From Desulfovibrio sp. UCD-KL4C (lineage in GTDB: Bacteria; Desulfobacterota; Desulfovibrionia; Desulfovibrionales; Desulfovibrionaceae), in assembly GCF_006210265.1 (NCBI RefSeq), contig NZ_VCNC01000003.1:248001-312000 (forward strand): a stretch of DNA of 64,000 bases. The letters are read 5' to 3'. The notes beneath the pieces are model-generated. The model was not told the origin of the DNA. It was given only the letters and a program-made list of their open reading frames with translations, and ran no database searches. A program made the translations under genes and the position numbers. Of this stretch, positions 53,632 through 63,049 are shown piece by piece. Every line of letters begins with the position of its first letter. Within the stretch, counting starts at the first letter, position 1.

Positions 53632-56600
53632 GTGGATTTCAATACAGTTCCTACGCTTCTTATTGGTTTAGGCGGAATCGGTTCACAAGTCGTTGATATG
53701 ATCTATGGAAAAATTCCTTCGAGCATGCACGATAGAATTGCTGTTCATGCTTTTGATACCAATATTAATGATATTGAAAAATGTTTTAATTTGAGAAATT
53801 TAATTACGCAGACCAGCACGAACTGGACTGTTGGTAATTATTTAGAAATTGCTGATAGTTCAGTAAATGAATGGTTTCCAAGCGATATTAGAGAGCTTAA
53901 ACGTAAACTTTTAACTGATGGAGCAGGCCAGGTCCGATGTGTTTCTAGGTTGGCATATCGTGCTTCCATTGATGATGGTAAACTTGAGAAGCTTCGTTCG
54001 CAAATTCGAGATATTTTTCAGGCACGCGGCGACAGGGCTATGCCGAGCGTCAGAGTTATGATTGTAACCTCTTTAGGCGGAGGAACAGGGTCTGGTATTT
54101 TCTTGCAAACCGCTATGTATGTCCGCGATATTTTGACTCATGAATTTCACAAAAATGCAGTGCTGGTCCGCGGTGCTTTTTTGCTTCCAGATCCTCTGAT
54201 ACAGAGCGGAGTTCTCGATAAAAATCATCACGAAAACGTTCGTGCTAATGCTTATGCCAGTCTTAAGGAACTCAATGCCATAACGATTAATGCCGGTTCT
54301 GACAGTAACAAACATAACGGAGCTACTATTGAGCTTGAATATAAGCCTCGTCAGGTAGATATCAACGGTAGGCAGTCTCATGTTGTCACTGATATGAATC
54401 TCCCTTTTGATTTTTGTTTTTTATATGATTTTGAGAATGAAAGAGGAGAAAATCTCAAATATCTGGATAATTATATTAATCAGATGGTCAAAACTATTCA
54501 TCTTCAGCTTTTTTCTCCTATCAGCGGTCCTTCATTTTCCGAAGAAGATAACTTCATTCTTGGATTGGTTAGCGAAAACGGGCTTAATCGTTACTGTGGA
54601 GCAGGTGTTGCTTCACTCGTTTATCCTTACGATAAACTTGTCAGATATTGCGCTCTGCGTTGGGCTGATGAAAGCTTTACCAGCGAATGGCTGAGGCTTG
54701 ATAAAGAGTACGACGAAGAGCTTGAGCAATACGAAAGAGACAGGCAAGCCGGGGTAAACGGTGAGCGTCCTAAAATTGGAAAGAGATATATCTCTCTTGT
54801 TGATAATTATGCAAAGGACAATAATCCTGATCCATTCTTTTTAAGTATACATGATGCTGTTCATATTCCAGGTGCGAGAGCAGTAGATATAAAGCCCCGT
54901 TCACAGTTATTTCTTGAGAATGTAGAGAAGCTGATTGAGCAGATTGTTAAGGATGATGTGGATCTTAATTATATGGAGCAGGAATGTATCCTTGATGATG
55001 GCCGACTTAAAAAAATCGATGATGCTGTCTCTGAAGTTGAGGATATGGAGGGACATCTTCTAGCTTATCAGCGTCAGGTTTTTGTTTCAGTACGTAGTCA
55101 TAAAAGTTTCATTATCAATCAAGCTATAAGAAGTGGATATGATAAAGTAAGTACTTCAGAATATAATCTGAGTTATTGGATGCTCAAACGACCGACGCCT
55201 CTTCATCCAGTTGCAGTACGTTATGTCTTGTACAGTTTGGAGGATAAGCTGGATTCCAATCTGAAAAAAATTCGTGAAGAAATCAGTGCTGTTGAAAAAA
55301 GTATCGATAACTATAAACAAGCTTATAATCTGAGTTCCAGAAGAGATGTTGTTGAAACAATTGAAGACAGGTTCATGGCTATTGAAAAAGGGTCGTGGTT
55401 TTCAAGAGTCTTCGGTGGCAAGTTAAAACTTTTAATTAATGAGTACAAAGAAAAGTCCTCCAGACAGCTCAATGCGCTTAATGTATATAGATTAATAAAG
55501 CTTAAGGAACTGGTTTATGAAGAGTTATTAAGCTGTGTGCGTGATCTTTTAAGAGACTGGAAAGATTATTTTGATCAGTTGCGCTCTATTAGAATCGGTT
55601 TGCAAAAAGAACTTAGAGATTGTGCGAATGAGAATGAACGTAATCAAGATTCAATGAATGTTTATATACTTGCATCTGTAGAAGATAAGGAAAGTATGTG
55701 GAATGAATTACGTACTTCAGTTGCAAGAAGCAGTGAGTTGCCTCCTGATTTCCTAGAGAAAATTTATGACGATAGGTACAAAAGATTTTGTGATAATCAT
55801 TTCGGTGCGAACCGGGAAAGATACTCTAGAGGCAAAAATTTCGGAGAAGAGATTGTCTCATGGTGTGAAACTGAAATCAAAAGGTCAGGCCGCTTAAGCT
55901 ATAACATCCTCGACGCCATTACTGAAGAAGCCCGCTCCAGAAATATTGATAATGATGCCCATTTAAAAGAACGGATTGCAACTTTGGGTCGCCTTGCTTC
56001 GCCTTTCGTGCCTGAAATTTCAAAAGGACAAGTTCAAAATCAGGAGTATTGGGGAATTAATTCCAGTACGCTCAGCAGCTATTCAGAAGATTGGATTAAA
56101 GACAATTTCGGAGGAGTCAGCAGGCTTGTGCGTGACGATTCTTTTTCAGAAACTGAACTGATTAGGTACACTGCTAGATATGGCTACCTAGCCTCTGATT
56201 TTACCAAATTTAAAGCTTCTGCACCGGGGTCAAGTATGGGAGATGGTTCATACCATACGGCCTATATGCGTAGAATTAAAAAGATTGTTGCCGGTGGAGA
56301 AGCTGTTACCCCACATTTAGATAAACGTTGGCATCTCCCTGCATACATGACTGATCTTAATAGTATTACAGGAGAAGGTGATCTTAAGATGAGCGATGAA
56401 GCGTTCTTGCTCGGGTTAGTCTTTAAGCGCTTTGTAAATCGGACTGAAGGTCGAAGATCACTATGGGAATGTCATACAGAAGATAGTGTTGGAAATGAGA
56501 CTATTAAGCTGGTTTACAAGGGGGGGGCACCTGTCGTCGGCGGTTTGTATGATTTATATGAGGCTCTCCCCCATAACCCTGGATTGGTTAATTCGATATC

Positions 56601-57006
56601 AGATTGGGCTAATGCAGAAATAATCAAACTTCCTTCCGAACGTTCAAAAAATAATGGGGAAATTTCTTTCAGTAAACGAAATGTCCAAATCGGCAAAAAG
56701 AAAGTCACTATTCTGGATGCTATAGCAAGTTTTGTAAGTGAAAGGCCCACAATGGCTGAAGCTGAGCTTGAAAAAATAACCGTAAACCTTATCGGTATCC
56801 TGTTTGATTTGATTCTAAATGCAAAAGAATCCAAGAACGGCAAAACATCCCAACTCAAAAATGCGTCAGAAACTCTACAGGAAATTAATGATCTTTTACT
56901 AAACTCATCAATTTACTCTGAGTTTATATCTGATGGTACTCGTCTAGCTCGAAACTGGAATGTAAAGGTTCAAAGTTATGAGAAAAGTTTAGAGAACTTC
57001 CTTTAG
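53632..57006 (+). CDS. Large tubulin/FtsZ-like GTPase (Tubulin_2 type)
   Basis: A 1124-residue cytosolic protein. The N-terminal domain has LLIGLGGIGSQVVDMIYG (nucleotide-binding loop) and the tubulin signature SLGGGTGSGIF at 148-157. The rest (about 300-1124) is alpha-helical, with coiled-coil stretches near 520-640, and is far longer than FtsZ. It probably forms GTP-dependent filaments or an oligomer. The GTG start at 53632 has GGAGG upstream. It lies between the vWA and two-TM genes and is probably the cytosolic organising protein of the operon. Not FtsZ or TubZ, since it lacks their compact two-domain layout. Confidence 0.82.
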   Translation: MDFNTVPTLLIGLGGIGSQVVDMIYGKIPSSMHDRIAVHAFDTNINDIEKCFNLRNLITQTSTNWTVGNYLEIADSSVNEWFPSDIRELKRKLLTDGAGQVRCVSRLAYRASIDDGKLEKLRSQIRDIFQARGDRAMPSVRVMIVTSLGGGTGSGIFLQTAMYVRDILTHEFHKNAVLVRGAFLLPDPLIQSGVLDKNHHENVRANAYASLKELNAITINAGSDSNKHNGATIELEYKPRQVDINGRQSHVVTDMNLPFDFCFLYDFENERGENLKYLDNYINQMVKTIHLQLFSPISGPSFSEEDNFILGLVSENGLNRYCGAGVASLVYPYDKLVRYCALRWADESFTSEWLRLDKEYDEELEQYERDRQAGVNGERPKIGKRYISLVDNYAKDNNPDPFFLSIHDAVHIPGARAVDIKPRSQLFLENVEKLIEQIVKDDVDLNYMEQECILDDGRLKKIDDAVSEVEDMEGHLLAYQRQVFVSVRSHKSFIINQAIRSGYDKVSTSEYNLSYWMLKRPTPLHPVAVRYVLYSLEDKLDSNLKKIREEISAVEKSIDNYKQAYNLSSRRDVVETIEDRFMAIEKGSWFSRVFGGKLKLLINEYKEKSSRQLNALNVYRLIKLKELVYEELLSCVRDLLRDWKDYFDQLRSIRIGLQKELRDCANENERNQDSMNVYILASVEDKESMWNELRTSVARSSELPPDFLEKIYDDRYKRFCDNHFGANRERYSRGKNFGEEIVSWCETEIKRSGRLSYNILDAITEEARSRNIDNDAHLKERIATLGRLASPFVPEISKGQVQNQEYWGINSSTLSSYSEDWIKDNFGGVSRLVRDDSFSETELIRYTARYGYLASDFTKFKASAPGSSMGDGSYHTAYMRRIKKIVAGGEAVTPHLDKRWHLPAYMTDLNSITGEGDLKMSDEAFLLGLVFKRFVNRTEGRRSLWECHTEDSVGNETIKLVYKGGAPVVGGLYDLYEALPHNPGLVNSISDWANAEIIKLPSERSKNNGEISFSKRNVQIGKKKVTILDAIASFVSERPTMAEAELEKITVNLIGILFDLILNAKESKNGKTSQLKNASETLQEINDLLLNSSIYSEFISDGTRLARNWNVKVQSYEKSLENFL

Positions 57007-57067
57007 CGCTGATATTTGTTTGGGCTTATATACAAGACATCTTATTCAAGAATAAAGGGGACTGTCT

Positions 57068-59212
57068 GTGCATACTGTTGTGCTTGATTTGTATGGTGAG
57101 ATACCATCTATGGCTGAATTCAAACCCTTTTTGTATCCGTTATTGTCTTCCAAAGAACTTAAATTGTTTTGGGAAGAACGTAACTCTGAAAACCCAGTTA
57201 ACTACGAACTCAGCTATAGAAAGCTCTTGCAGCATTTGCGCAGGTTCTCTGTAAATAATTGGCATCTGATAATTGTGCTTGGTGTTTCGGAAGAGACTAG
57301 CAGTTATGATGAAAACGAGAATTTATGTGCAGGCTCACTTGCTGACCAAATTACAAAAGTTCAAAACTCTTTGATTGCGCGTCTCAGCGGTAAAATGGTC
57401 CCTATGCGTGTAAGTTATATTGTCGTTGACCCTCTCAGTCGTCAGGGACATACAAATGCTCCTATTGATAAGAAAGATAAGTCCTATCTGCATTGGGAAA
57501 TGGATACTTGCGGTTACACTTCATCAAATAATATTCCATGTACTTTTCGTGAGCAGGACATCAAGGATCTTGAAGAATTAAAAGCTGATATAGATTTTAG
57601 TAAAGAGACAACAAGTGAAGGTTTTGGAGGGCTGAGCAGTGATTTGCGAGATACGCTAACAGCTTGTTGTGAAAAATATATTGAGTGTGTTTCTTCTGCT
57701 GTCTGCAGGGTCGCTTGTGAGTTGGAAGATCAGTTGGCAGCAAGTCGGGGTGTGAATATATATTCACGCGATAAAGAATATCTATCCATTAAAAAAGCGT
57801 TAGCTATTGAGACTAATTTTGAAGAAACTCTCTGGTCCAGAATACAACTTGATCCTGAATCTGTGAACAGTCTCAGGCCGGAAATAATCTTTAAAGAGCT
57901 TTTATATGATTATTATAGTGTTAACGGAATTATGAATGAAAGAAGTTGCTGTGTCAGAGTACGGCAGGCTGATTTTAGTGCTCCACGGCATGATTCAATA
58001 CAGTTTAGAGTTGGAATTATGATTCTTCTGCTTCATGAAATAGGGGATGACGGCAACATGCTGGGTGCAAAAAGTTTTCTCGCTTTAGGAAATAGTATTG
58101 ATGTTAACACTGAATTGGCCGGCAATATGATTGATCGCTACTTGCATGCGCTCGAAGTCGCTAAGGACTCAGTAAAAATTGATAGTACGCGTGCTATACA
58201 GGGAAGCTTCACTTTGCAGCGTACTCCTGAAGTTCATTTGGAAGAACCTAAAGTTCTAGAGCTTCCTGTATTCCCCACAACTATTTCTTTCGTGGATTGG
58301 AAGGCTTGGTGGGAAGAAGTAAATTCTTCTTTAGCCTATGAGAAGGATCAATATAAAAAATTAGATAAGGAAAATGTTTTTTTACTTAAACGAGCTAATA
58401 AAAATATTGAAACGGTGGATATTGATAATATTGAAACCGCTTTGGAGAAATTCAAAGAAGATAGTGAGGCTATGAAGAAGGTCGTAGCTAATAAGGAGTA
58501 TTTAGATTTTAGTGTGAGCTGGAGGGCGGATACAAAAGACTTAATCGATAAGTTGAAATATAGAATAGAGATTTTTTCAGGAAAAAGATTACTTTTTTAT
58601 TATGGGTCTATTGCTACTTTTTTTGTCATACTTATGCTTTTTTTGGGTGGAGGAGGTGGGTATCAGTATTACATGCTTAGCTGGGGAGTCCTTTCGCTTT
58701 TGACCATGGGCATTTGCTTGTTAGGTGCTAAAATAAAATTAAAGCGTGTTCAGGATGCGTTAAAAGCAAAAGCAAGTGCTTGTAAGAATGATTTAAGCAA
58801 AATTTTAAAGGGGAATACAGAACATTTGAAAAAGCAGTGTGAGTTTTCAGCTGTTGCCAATAATTATCGTAAACTTTCTAAAGAAGTTAATCACGAGCTC
58901 CGCTTGAAAAGTTTAATTTTGTATCATGCTAATAAAATTGCTGATCATATTGAATTAATGCGTCCTTTGGCTGAGATATGGAAGGCAGAGGAACCTATTC
59001 TTAATTCAGATGAATTTGCAGATAAAATTTTCTATGATCGCCCTGTTATTGACAATTTAATATATTCACCATCCACCTTTATTCCTGATGCTGCTTCATA
59101 TCGTTTGGTGGTTAAACATGGACTTACGAATCCTTCTGTAACTTATTTCCCGTTCGAGTTGGTTGAGCTGGAAGAAGACGGGATGTTTGAAGGAGGAAGA
59201 AAAGATGTATAA
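57068..59212 (+). CDS. Large hypothetical protein with two membrane segments and coiled coil
   Basis: A 714-residue protein that I do not recognise. The N-terminal 500 residues are soluble and start MHTVVLDLYGEIPSMAEF, with a predicted alpha/beta part (HLIIVLGVSEETSS, VSYIVVDPLSRQGH) and a helical part up to 500. Two membrane segments (about 508-526 and 535-554) are joined by a short glycine-rich loop. The C-terminal 150 residues are charged and helical, then a beta-rich end (VVKHGLTNPSVTYFPFEL). A GTG start has AGGGGA upstream. It overlaps the next gene by eight bases. Confidence 0.72.
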   Translation: MHTVVLDLYGEIPSMAEFKPFLYPLLSSKELKLFWEERNSENPVNYELSYRKLLQHLRRFSVNNWHLIIVLGVSEETSSYDENENLCAGSLADQITKVQNSLIARLSGKMVPMRVSYIVVDPLSRQGHTNAPIDKKDKSYLHWEMDTCGYTSSNNIPCTFREQDIKDLEELKADIDFSKETTSEGFGGLSSDLRDTLTACCEKYIECVSSAVCRVACELEDQLAASRGVNIYSRDKEYLSIKKALAIETNFEETLWSRIQLDPESVNSLRPEIIFKELLYDYYSVNGIMNERSCCVRVRQADFSAPRHDSIQFRVGIMILLLHEIGDDGNMLGAKSFLALGNSIDVNTELAGNMIDRYLHALEVAKDSVKIDSTRAIQGSFTLQRTPEVHLEEPKVLELPVFPTTISFVDWKAWWEEVNSSLAYEKDQYKKLDKENVFLLKRANKNIETVDIDNIETALEKFKEDSEAMKKVVANKEYLDFSVSWRADTKDLIDKLKYRIEIFSGKRLLFYYGSIATFFVILMLFLGGGGGYQYYMLSWGVLSLLTMGICLLGAKIKLKRVQDALKAKASACKNDLSKILKGNTEHLKKQCEFSAVANNYRKLSKEVNHELRLKSLILYHANKIADHIELMRPLAEIWKAEEPILNSDEFADKIFYDRPVIDNLIYSPSTFIPDAASYRLVVKHGLTNPSVTYFPFELVELEEDGMFEGGRKDV

Positions 59213-62200
59213 TTTTTTACCGTTTATTATTGGTTTTGTGGGGCTTGTAGCCGTGTGGGCTTTTTCTTTACCACGCAATAGGCGTTATAGAATGCGCCCA
59301 TTAGTATATCTCATTTTGGGAATTACAGTCTTTTTTTATGCCTTTCTGAGAATTTTTCCCGAAATTTTAAGTAACTTAGAAGAAGTACTCGGAGATAATT
59401 TTCAGAGTAAACAGATTCTTATTTTGTATTTTAATGCCGGTTTTATCGTAATCTTTGCTGCGTTTATGGCTTTTGCAAGAGCTGGTGGCTGGGCATGCCG
59501 TAGAGTTATACGTTCTCAGAAAAAGTCGCTAATCTTTATAAAGTTAAAAAAAATATGTCTAAATGACGCATTCACTGATGACTATTCGCGGTCAAAAGAA
59601 AAAAGAATTCCTTTTGGATACAGAAAAGGGCTTCAAAATAAAATTCTGATGAATCCTGAATTTAAAATATGGGGAATATTTCTTAACACTCTGGCTCTCT
59701 TTTTTATTATAGCATCAGTTGTTGCACAAATAGTTTCCACGCAGGGGCTGCTTGAGTCTACGGTCCTTAAGTATCCTGTCCTATTGACTTTAACATTCAT
59801 GATTACCGGACTTTATTTTTCAGGAACCAGTAAAGAGAATCGCACAAAGTTTACAAGTGAGGATGGTTCAGGCGGACTTTCCGGTAAATGCGGGGAACTG
59901 TATGACTCAATCGGTAAAGTTTTCCGAAGTAGTATTCTATTTGCAAGTGGCTTAACTAGCAGTAAATCCAAGTATTTTGCAGACCAGTCTTCACTGATAA
60001 CTGATCAGCGTTTGGTTGCAATCATAAGAACTACAAAAGAATATTTTCCATGTGGATTCAGTGAAATGCATAGAAAGTTGCTTGAGGCTTTATGGAGGGG
60101 GGAAGATTTGCTTGTTGTATCTGGAATGTATGATGAAATATCTCCCATCCTTTTTTCAGGTGTTCAGTATGATATACAACGGCTTAATCGGATTGTTGTC
60201 TTTACCAGCTCTCTACATGGCTCTAGGCAACGGCAGGAGGAAGAAGCATGGCTGAGCCGTTGGCTTGAAGATGGTTCTGTTTATTCCAAGAATGCAATTG
60301 CAATGGTCGGATTTGAAAATTTTACTGGTCAGGAAGATGTTCTAATAACCAGTCCGCATGAACTCCTGCTGAAACGCTTAGATTCTGAAACTGTAAAGGA
60401 ATGGGTCGAGCAGGTTAGTAAGATTATAGTGCTCAATATAGATGAAAGTGTTTTTTCTAATATTCTTCCTGCCGCATCAATTCTTAGAATTCTTCGTGAT
60501 ATTTGCGGAGAAGATTTACAGATGATTTACCTTACAGACGATTATGATGCTTCAGTGAAAGTTGTTGCCAGAGCTTACCTTGGCGGACATCCTGAAAAAT
60601 ATACCTTCAGGGGTAAAAAACCTAAATCATACTGCTATAGGTTTTTTGATCAAAATGATTCCAGTAATTATCTTACAGCTCATGGAGGGGTAAGTGATTA
60701 CGTAGCCCCGGAAAACAGTCTTGCCGCATTTATGTTGGCTTCAGGCGTACATTCAGTTCAGCTGCAAGGACTCAACAACACGGCATGGAATGAGTTTGTC
60801 AGTCGCATGGATGATGTTGAAACGGGGAGCCTAAACAGAGGGGCATACAGCAGTAAGGTGAGAATAAGGACTAGGCCCATGCTTGGTAAAATAAGTGATG
60901 CGGCTATCATTGTTTCACGTGATGATTCGTATAATTTACCTTTGGCTCTTAGTAAGACTCTGGAGGGTGCAAATGATCATCTGATGGCTAATATTTTCAG
61001 TCCCCGTTATTTGCTGCGCGATTATTTCCTTGAATATTTGGATTTTTTTCTGGATAACCCTTTGCAAAAATTAGCTCCTTTACTTAGCAGAGATAAGACA
61101 GGAGTGGCTCTGCTTGTATATGAACGCCTTTTAGTGGAAGAAATGGATGAAAAAAGTATTCGCCAGTTTGTGGATTCATTTTTTTATGCTGATCAATTAT
61201 CTGGAGCTACTGTTGATGACAATCTTCGAGCCGTTTTTGATTATGCATATAATAAAAAGTCAGATATTTCTTCATATTTTACCATCAGGGATGAAATGGT
61301 TTTTGATGATGATGCAAATGATTTCATCCCAGTTGCAAAGTATAAAATTTCACGTCAAATGTCTGAAGACTGGGCAATGGCTCATCGGCTTACTTTTAAA
61401 TTTAAAGATCCCTCAGGAAAAACTATTAAAAAAGTTTTTGGGCATCAGATCGTGCAAAATTGTCTGCCCGGACAGGTCCATTGTTATAATGGAGAGGCAT
61501 ACAGAATATCTTCGATCAATAGAGCTGGTAAATTTGTAAATGTTGAATATGTCCTGCCTGATGACGAAAGAAGCTATCGACATAAAGTTAAAATTGAGTG
61601 TCATGGCTGTAACGAAGTACTTGCTCGTGAAAATGATGGGAAGAGTGCTGGGAGTTATTATCTGAACAGTACTATTGAAGATTGTTTTTATTCCATAAAA
61701 ACAGAAGGTTATTTTGAGTTTAGTGACGGTGTTAATCTTGGAGATAATAAATATAAATACATTCCGATAAGTGATCCATTAACACGCACCATGATTCATG
61801 GCAGACGTTTGCGTTGGGAAATTTCATCGGTTGAGTCACTGCCTCTTGATGTAGACTCAAGAATATCTTTTACATTTGCAATTTTGGTTAAAGAGATGTT
61901 GCAGACTATGTTTCCTGATTTACATCAGTATCTGCATGTTATCCCAGTCCGTCCTCCTGAATTTGTCGATGATCATGTTGCTGAAAATTTACAGTTGGCA
62001 ACTCGTGTATCCGCTTTGCCTGAAGTGGAAGACGTAAATAAAGTCGGTGGTAATTTAGGGGTAGGGATTGAAATTTTTGAAGATTCTATTGTTGATATGG
62101 GACTCTGCAGAGCTCTTGAAGCCAGTAAGTCTCACCTTTTTGAGCTGATAGAAGATTATCTGTTATGGTATGAGAATATTGAGGATAAATCGGATTGTTT

Positions 62201-62972
62201 TTTATGGTATGGGCAGGAGTCAGAGCCTGAAGTGTTTAAGCTTAAGGAATTACGTGAAATTATTTCATCGCTTATTGAGACGCGTCATCAAACAATACGT
62301 AAACGCCGAGAAGCTTTTGCTCGGAGACCAATTGTAAGTGAGAGTGGTGATTCTAAATGTTGTTTCTGTGCATGTCCTGTTTCACCTGATCTTGTGTGGA
62401 AAGAAAAGGATGGCAGGAAATATTGTTATGAGTGCAAGCAGTCTACATGGGTTAGAGATAACGAATCTTACGAACAGCTTCTAGTCGATATTGCAAGTTG
62501 GATGTGCCGTCGGTTTAATTTAGATGGCATAATTGATTCTTGCCATGTTCACATCGTTAACCCTATGACTTTGGCAAAGTGTGTAGGAACGTTATATAAT
62601 CCATGCGTAAAGCTTACTCCGCGAAGTCTTGGCGCGGCTGTTAAAGAAGATAGTGGTGAAATAAAAATTTATATTGAAAACATGATGCCGGAATATATAG
62701 CCGTGTCTACAATTGTTCATGAACTAACGCATGTTTGGCAATATAATAAGCTTGGGGATTCATTAAGTGTTGTTCCGTTACCTGTGATTGAAGGTCATGC
62801 AACGTGGATGGAGATAGCCTATCTTACTGAGAAAGGTATGGGGCATTCCTATGTGCAGCGACTTGCTGGAGCAGATGATATATATGGCAAAGGGTATCAA
62901 CTGATTAAGCAAAAGTTAAACGGTCAGTATGGAGATCCGTTCGAGTATATTAGCAATTTAGTTAATGCATAA
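59205..62972 (+). CDS. Multi-TM protein with degenerate MrfA-type helicase body and DA1-like metallopeptidase tail
   Basis: A 1255-residue protein. Five membrane segments lie near 4-20, 33-50, 71-92, 155-176 and 187-206. Residues about 280-790 read like a decayed SF2 helicase of the MrfA/DUF1998 kind: DLLVVSGMYDEISPIL in place of the Walker A motif (no GKT), VLITSPHELL, IIVLNIDES for DEAH, IYLTDDYD for SAT, and PGQVHCYNGEAYRIS for the family's HPGAVYLHQG segment. A zinc ribbon (C1052-x2-C1055, C1074-x2-C1077) and a metallopeptidase site HELTH (1172-1176) with EGHATWMEI (Glu1196) form the tail, in the same order as LIM plus DA1-like peptidases. ATPase activity is doubtful. Start ATG 59205 has GGAGGAAG upstream. 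Confidence 0.75.
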   Translation: MYNFLPFIIGFVGLVAVWAFSLPRNRRYRMRPLVYLILGITVFFYAFLRIFPEILSNLEEVLGDNFQSKQILILYFNAGFIVIFAAFMAFARAGGWACRRVIRSQKKSLIFIKLKKICLNDAFTDDYSRSKEKRIPFGYRKGLQNKILMNPEFKIWGIFLNTLALFFIIASVVAQIVSTQGLLESTVLKYPVLLTLTFMITGLYFSGTSKENRTKFTSEDGSGGLSGKCGELYDSIGKVFRSSILFASGLTSSKSKYFADQSSLITDQRLVAIIRTTKEYFPCGFSEMHRKLLEALWRGEDLLVVSGMYDEISPILFSGVQYDIQRLNRIVVFTSSLHGSRQRQEEEAWLSRWLEDGSVYSKNAIAMVGFENFTGQEDVLITSPHELLLKRLDSETVKEWVEQVSKIIVLNIDESVFSNILPAASILRILRDICGEDLQMIYLTDDYDASVKVVARAYLGGHPEKYTFRGKKPKSYCYRFFDQNDSSNYLTAHGGVSDYVAPENSLAAFMLASGVHSVQLQGLNNTAWNEFVSRMDDVETGSLNRGAYSSKVRIRTRPMLGKISDAAIIVSRDDSYNLPLALSKTLEGANDHLMANIFSPRYLLRDYFLEYLDFFLDNPLQKLAPLLSRDKTGVALLVYERLLVEEMDEKSIRQFVDSFFYADQLSGATVDDNLRAVFDYAYNKKSDISSYFTIRDEMVFDDDANDFIPVAKYKISRQMSEDWAMAHRLTFKFKDPSGKTIKKVFGHQIVQNCLPGQVHCYNGEAYRISSINRAGKFVNVEYVLPDDERSYRHKVKIECHGCNEVLARENDGKSAGSYYLNSTIEDCFYSIKTEGYFEFSDGVNLGDNKYKYIPISDPLTRTMIHGRRLRWEISSVESLPLDVDSRISFTFAILVKEMLQTMFPDLHQYLHVIPVRPPEFVDDHVAENLQLATRVSALPEVEDVNKVGGNLGVGIEIFEDSIVDMGLCRALEASKSHLFELIEDYLLWYENIEDKSDCFLWYGQESEPEVFKLKELREIISSLIETRHQTIRKRREAFARRPIVSESGDSKCCFCACPVSPDLVWKEKDGRKYCYECKQSTWVRDNESYEQLLVDIASWMCRRFNLDGIIDSCHVHIVNPMTLAKCVGTLYNPCVKLTPRSLGAAVKEDSGEIKIYIENMMPEYIAVSTIVHELTHVWQYNKLGDSLSVVPLPVIEGHATWMEIAYLTEKGMGHSYVQRLAGADDIYGKGYQLIKQKLNGQYGDPFEYISNLVNA

Positions 62973-62993
62973 TAGGGTTGTTTGTATTGCAGA

Positions 62994-63021
62994 AAGGATC
63001 CAATTATATGATTGGGTCCTT
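62994..63021. terminator. Bidirectional terminator between the vWA operon and LysR gene
   Basis: Arms AAGGATCCAAT and ATTGGGTCCTT pair with one G-T wobble around a six-base loop between two convergent genes. The plus strand continues ATTCTTATA; it should serve both genes. Confidence 0.75.
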
Positions 63022-63049
63022 ATTCTTATAGCAAAATAGATAATTGAAC

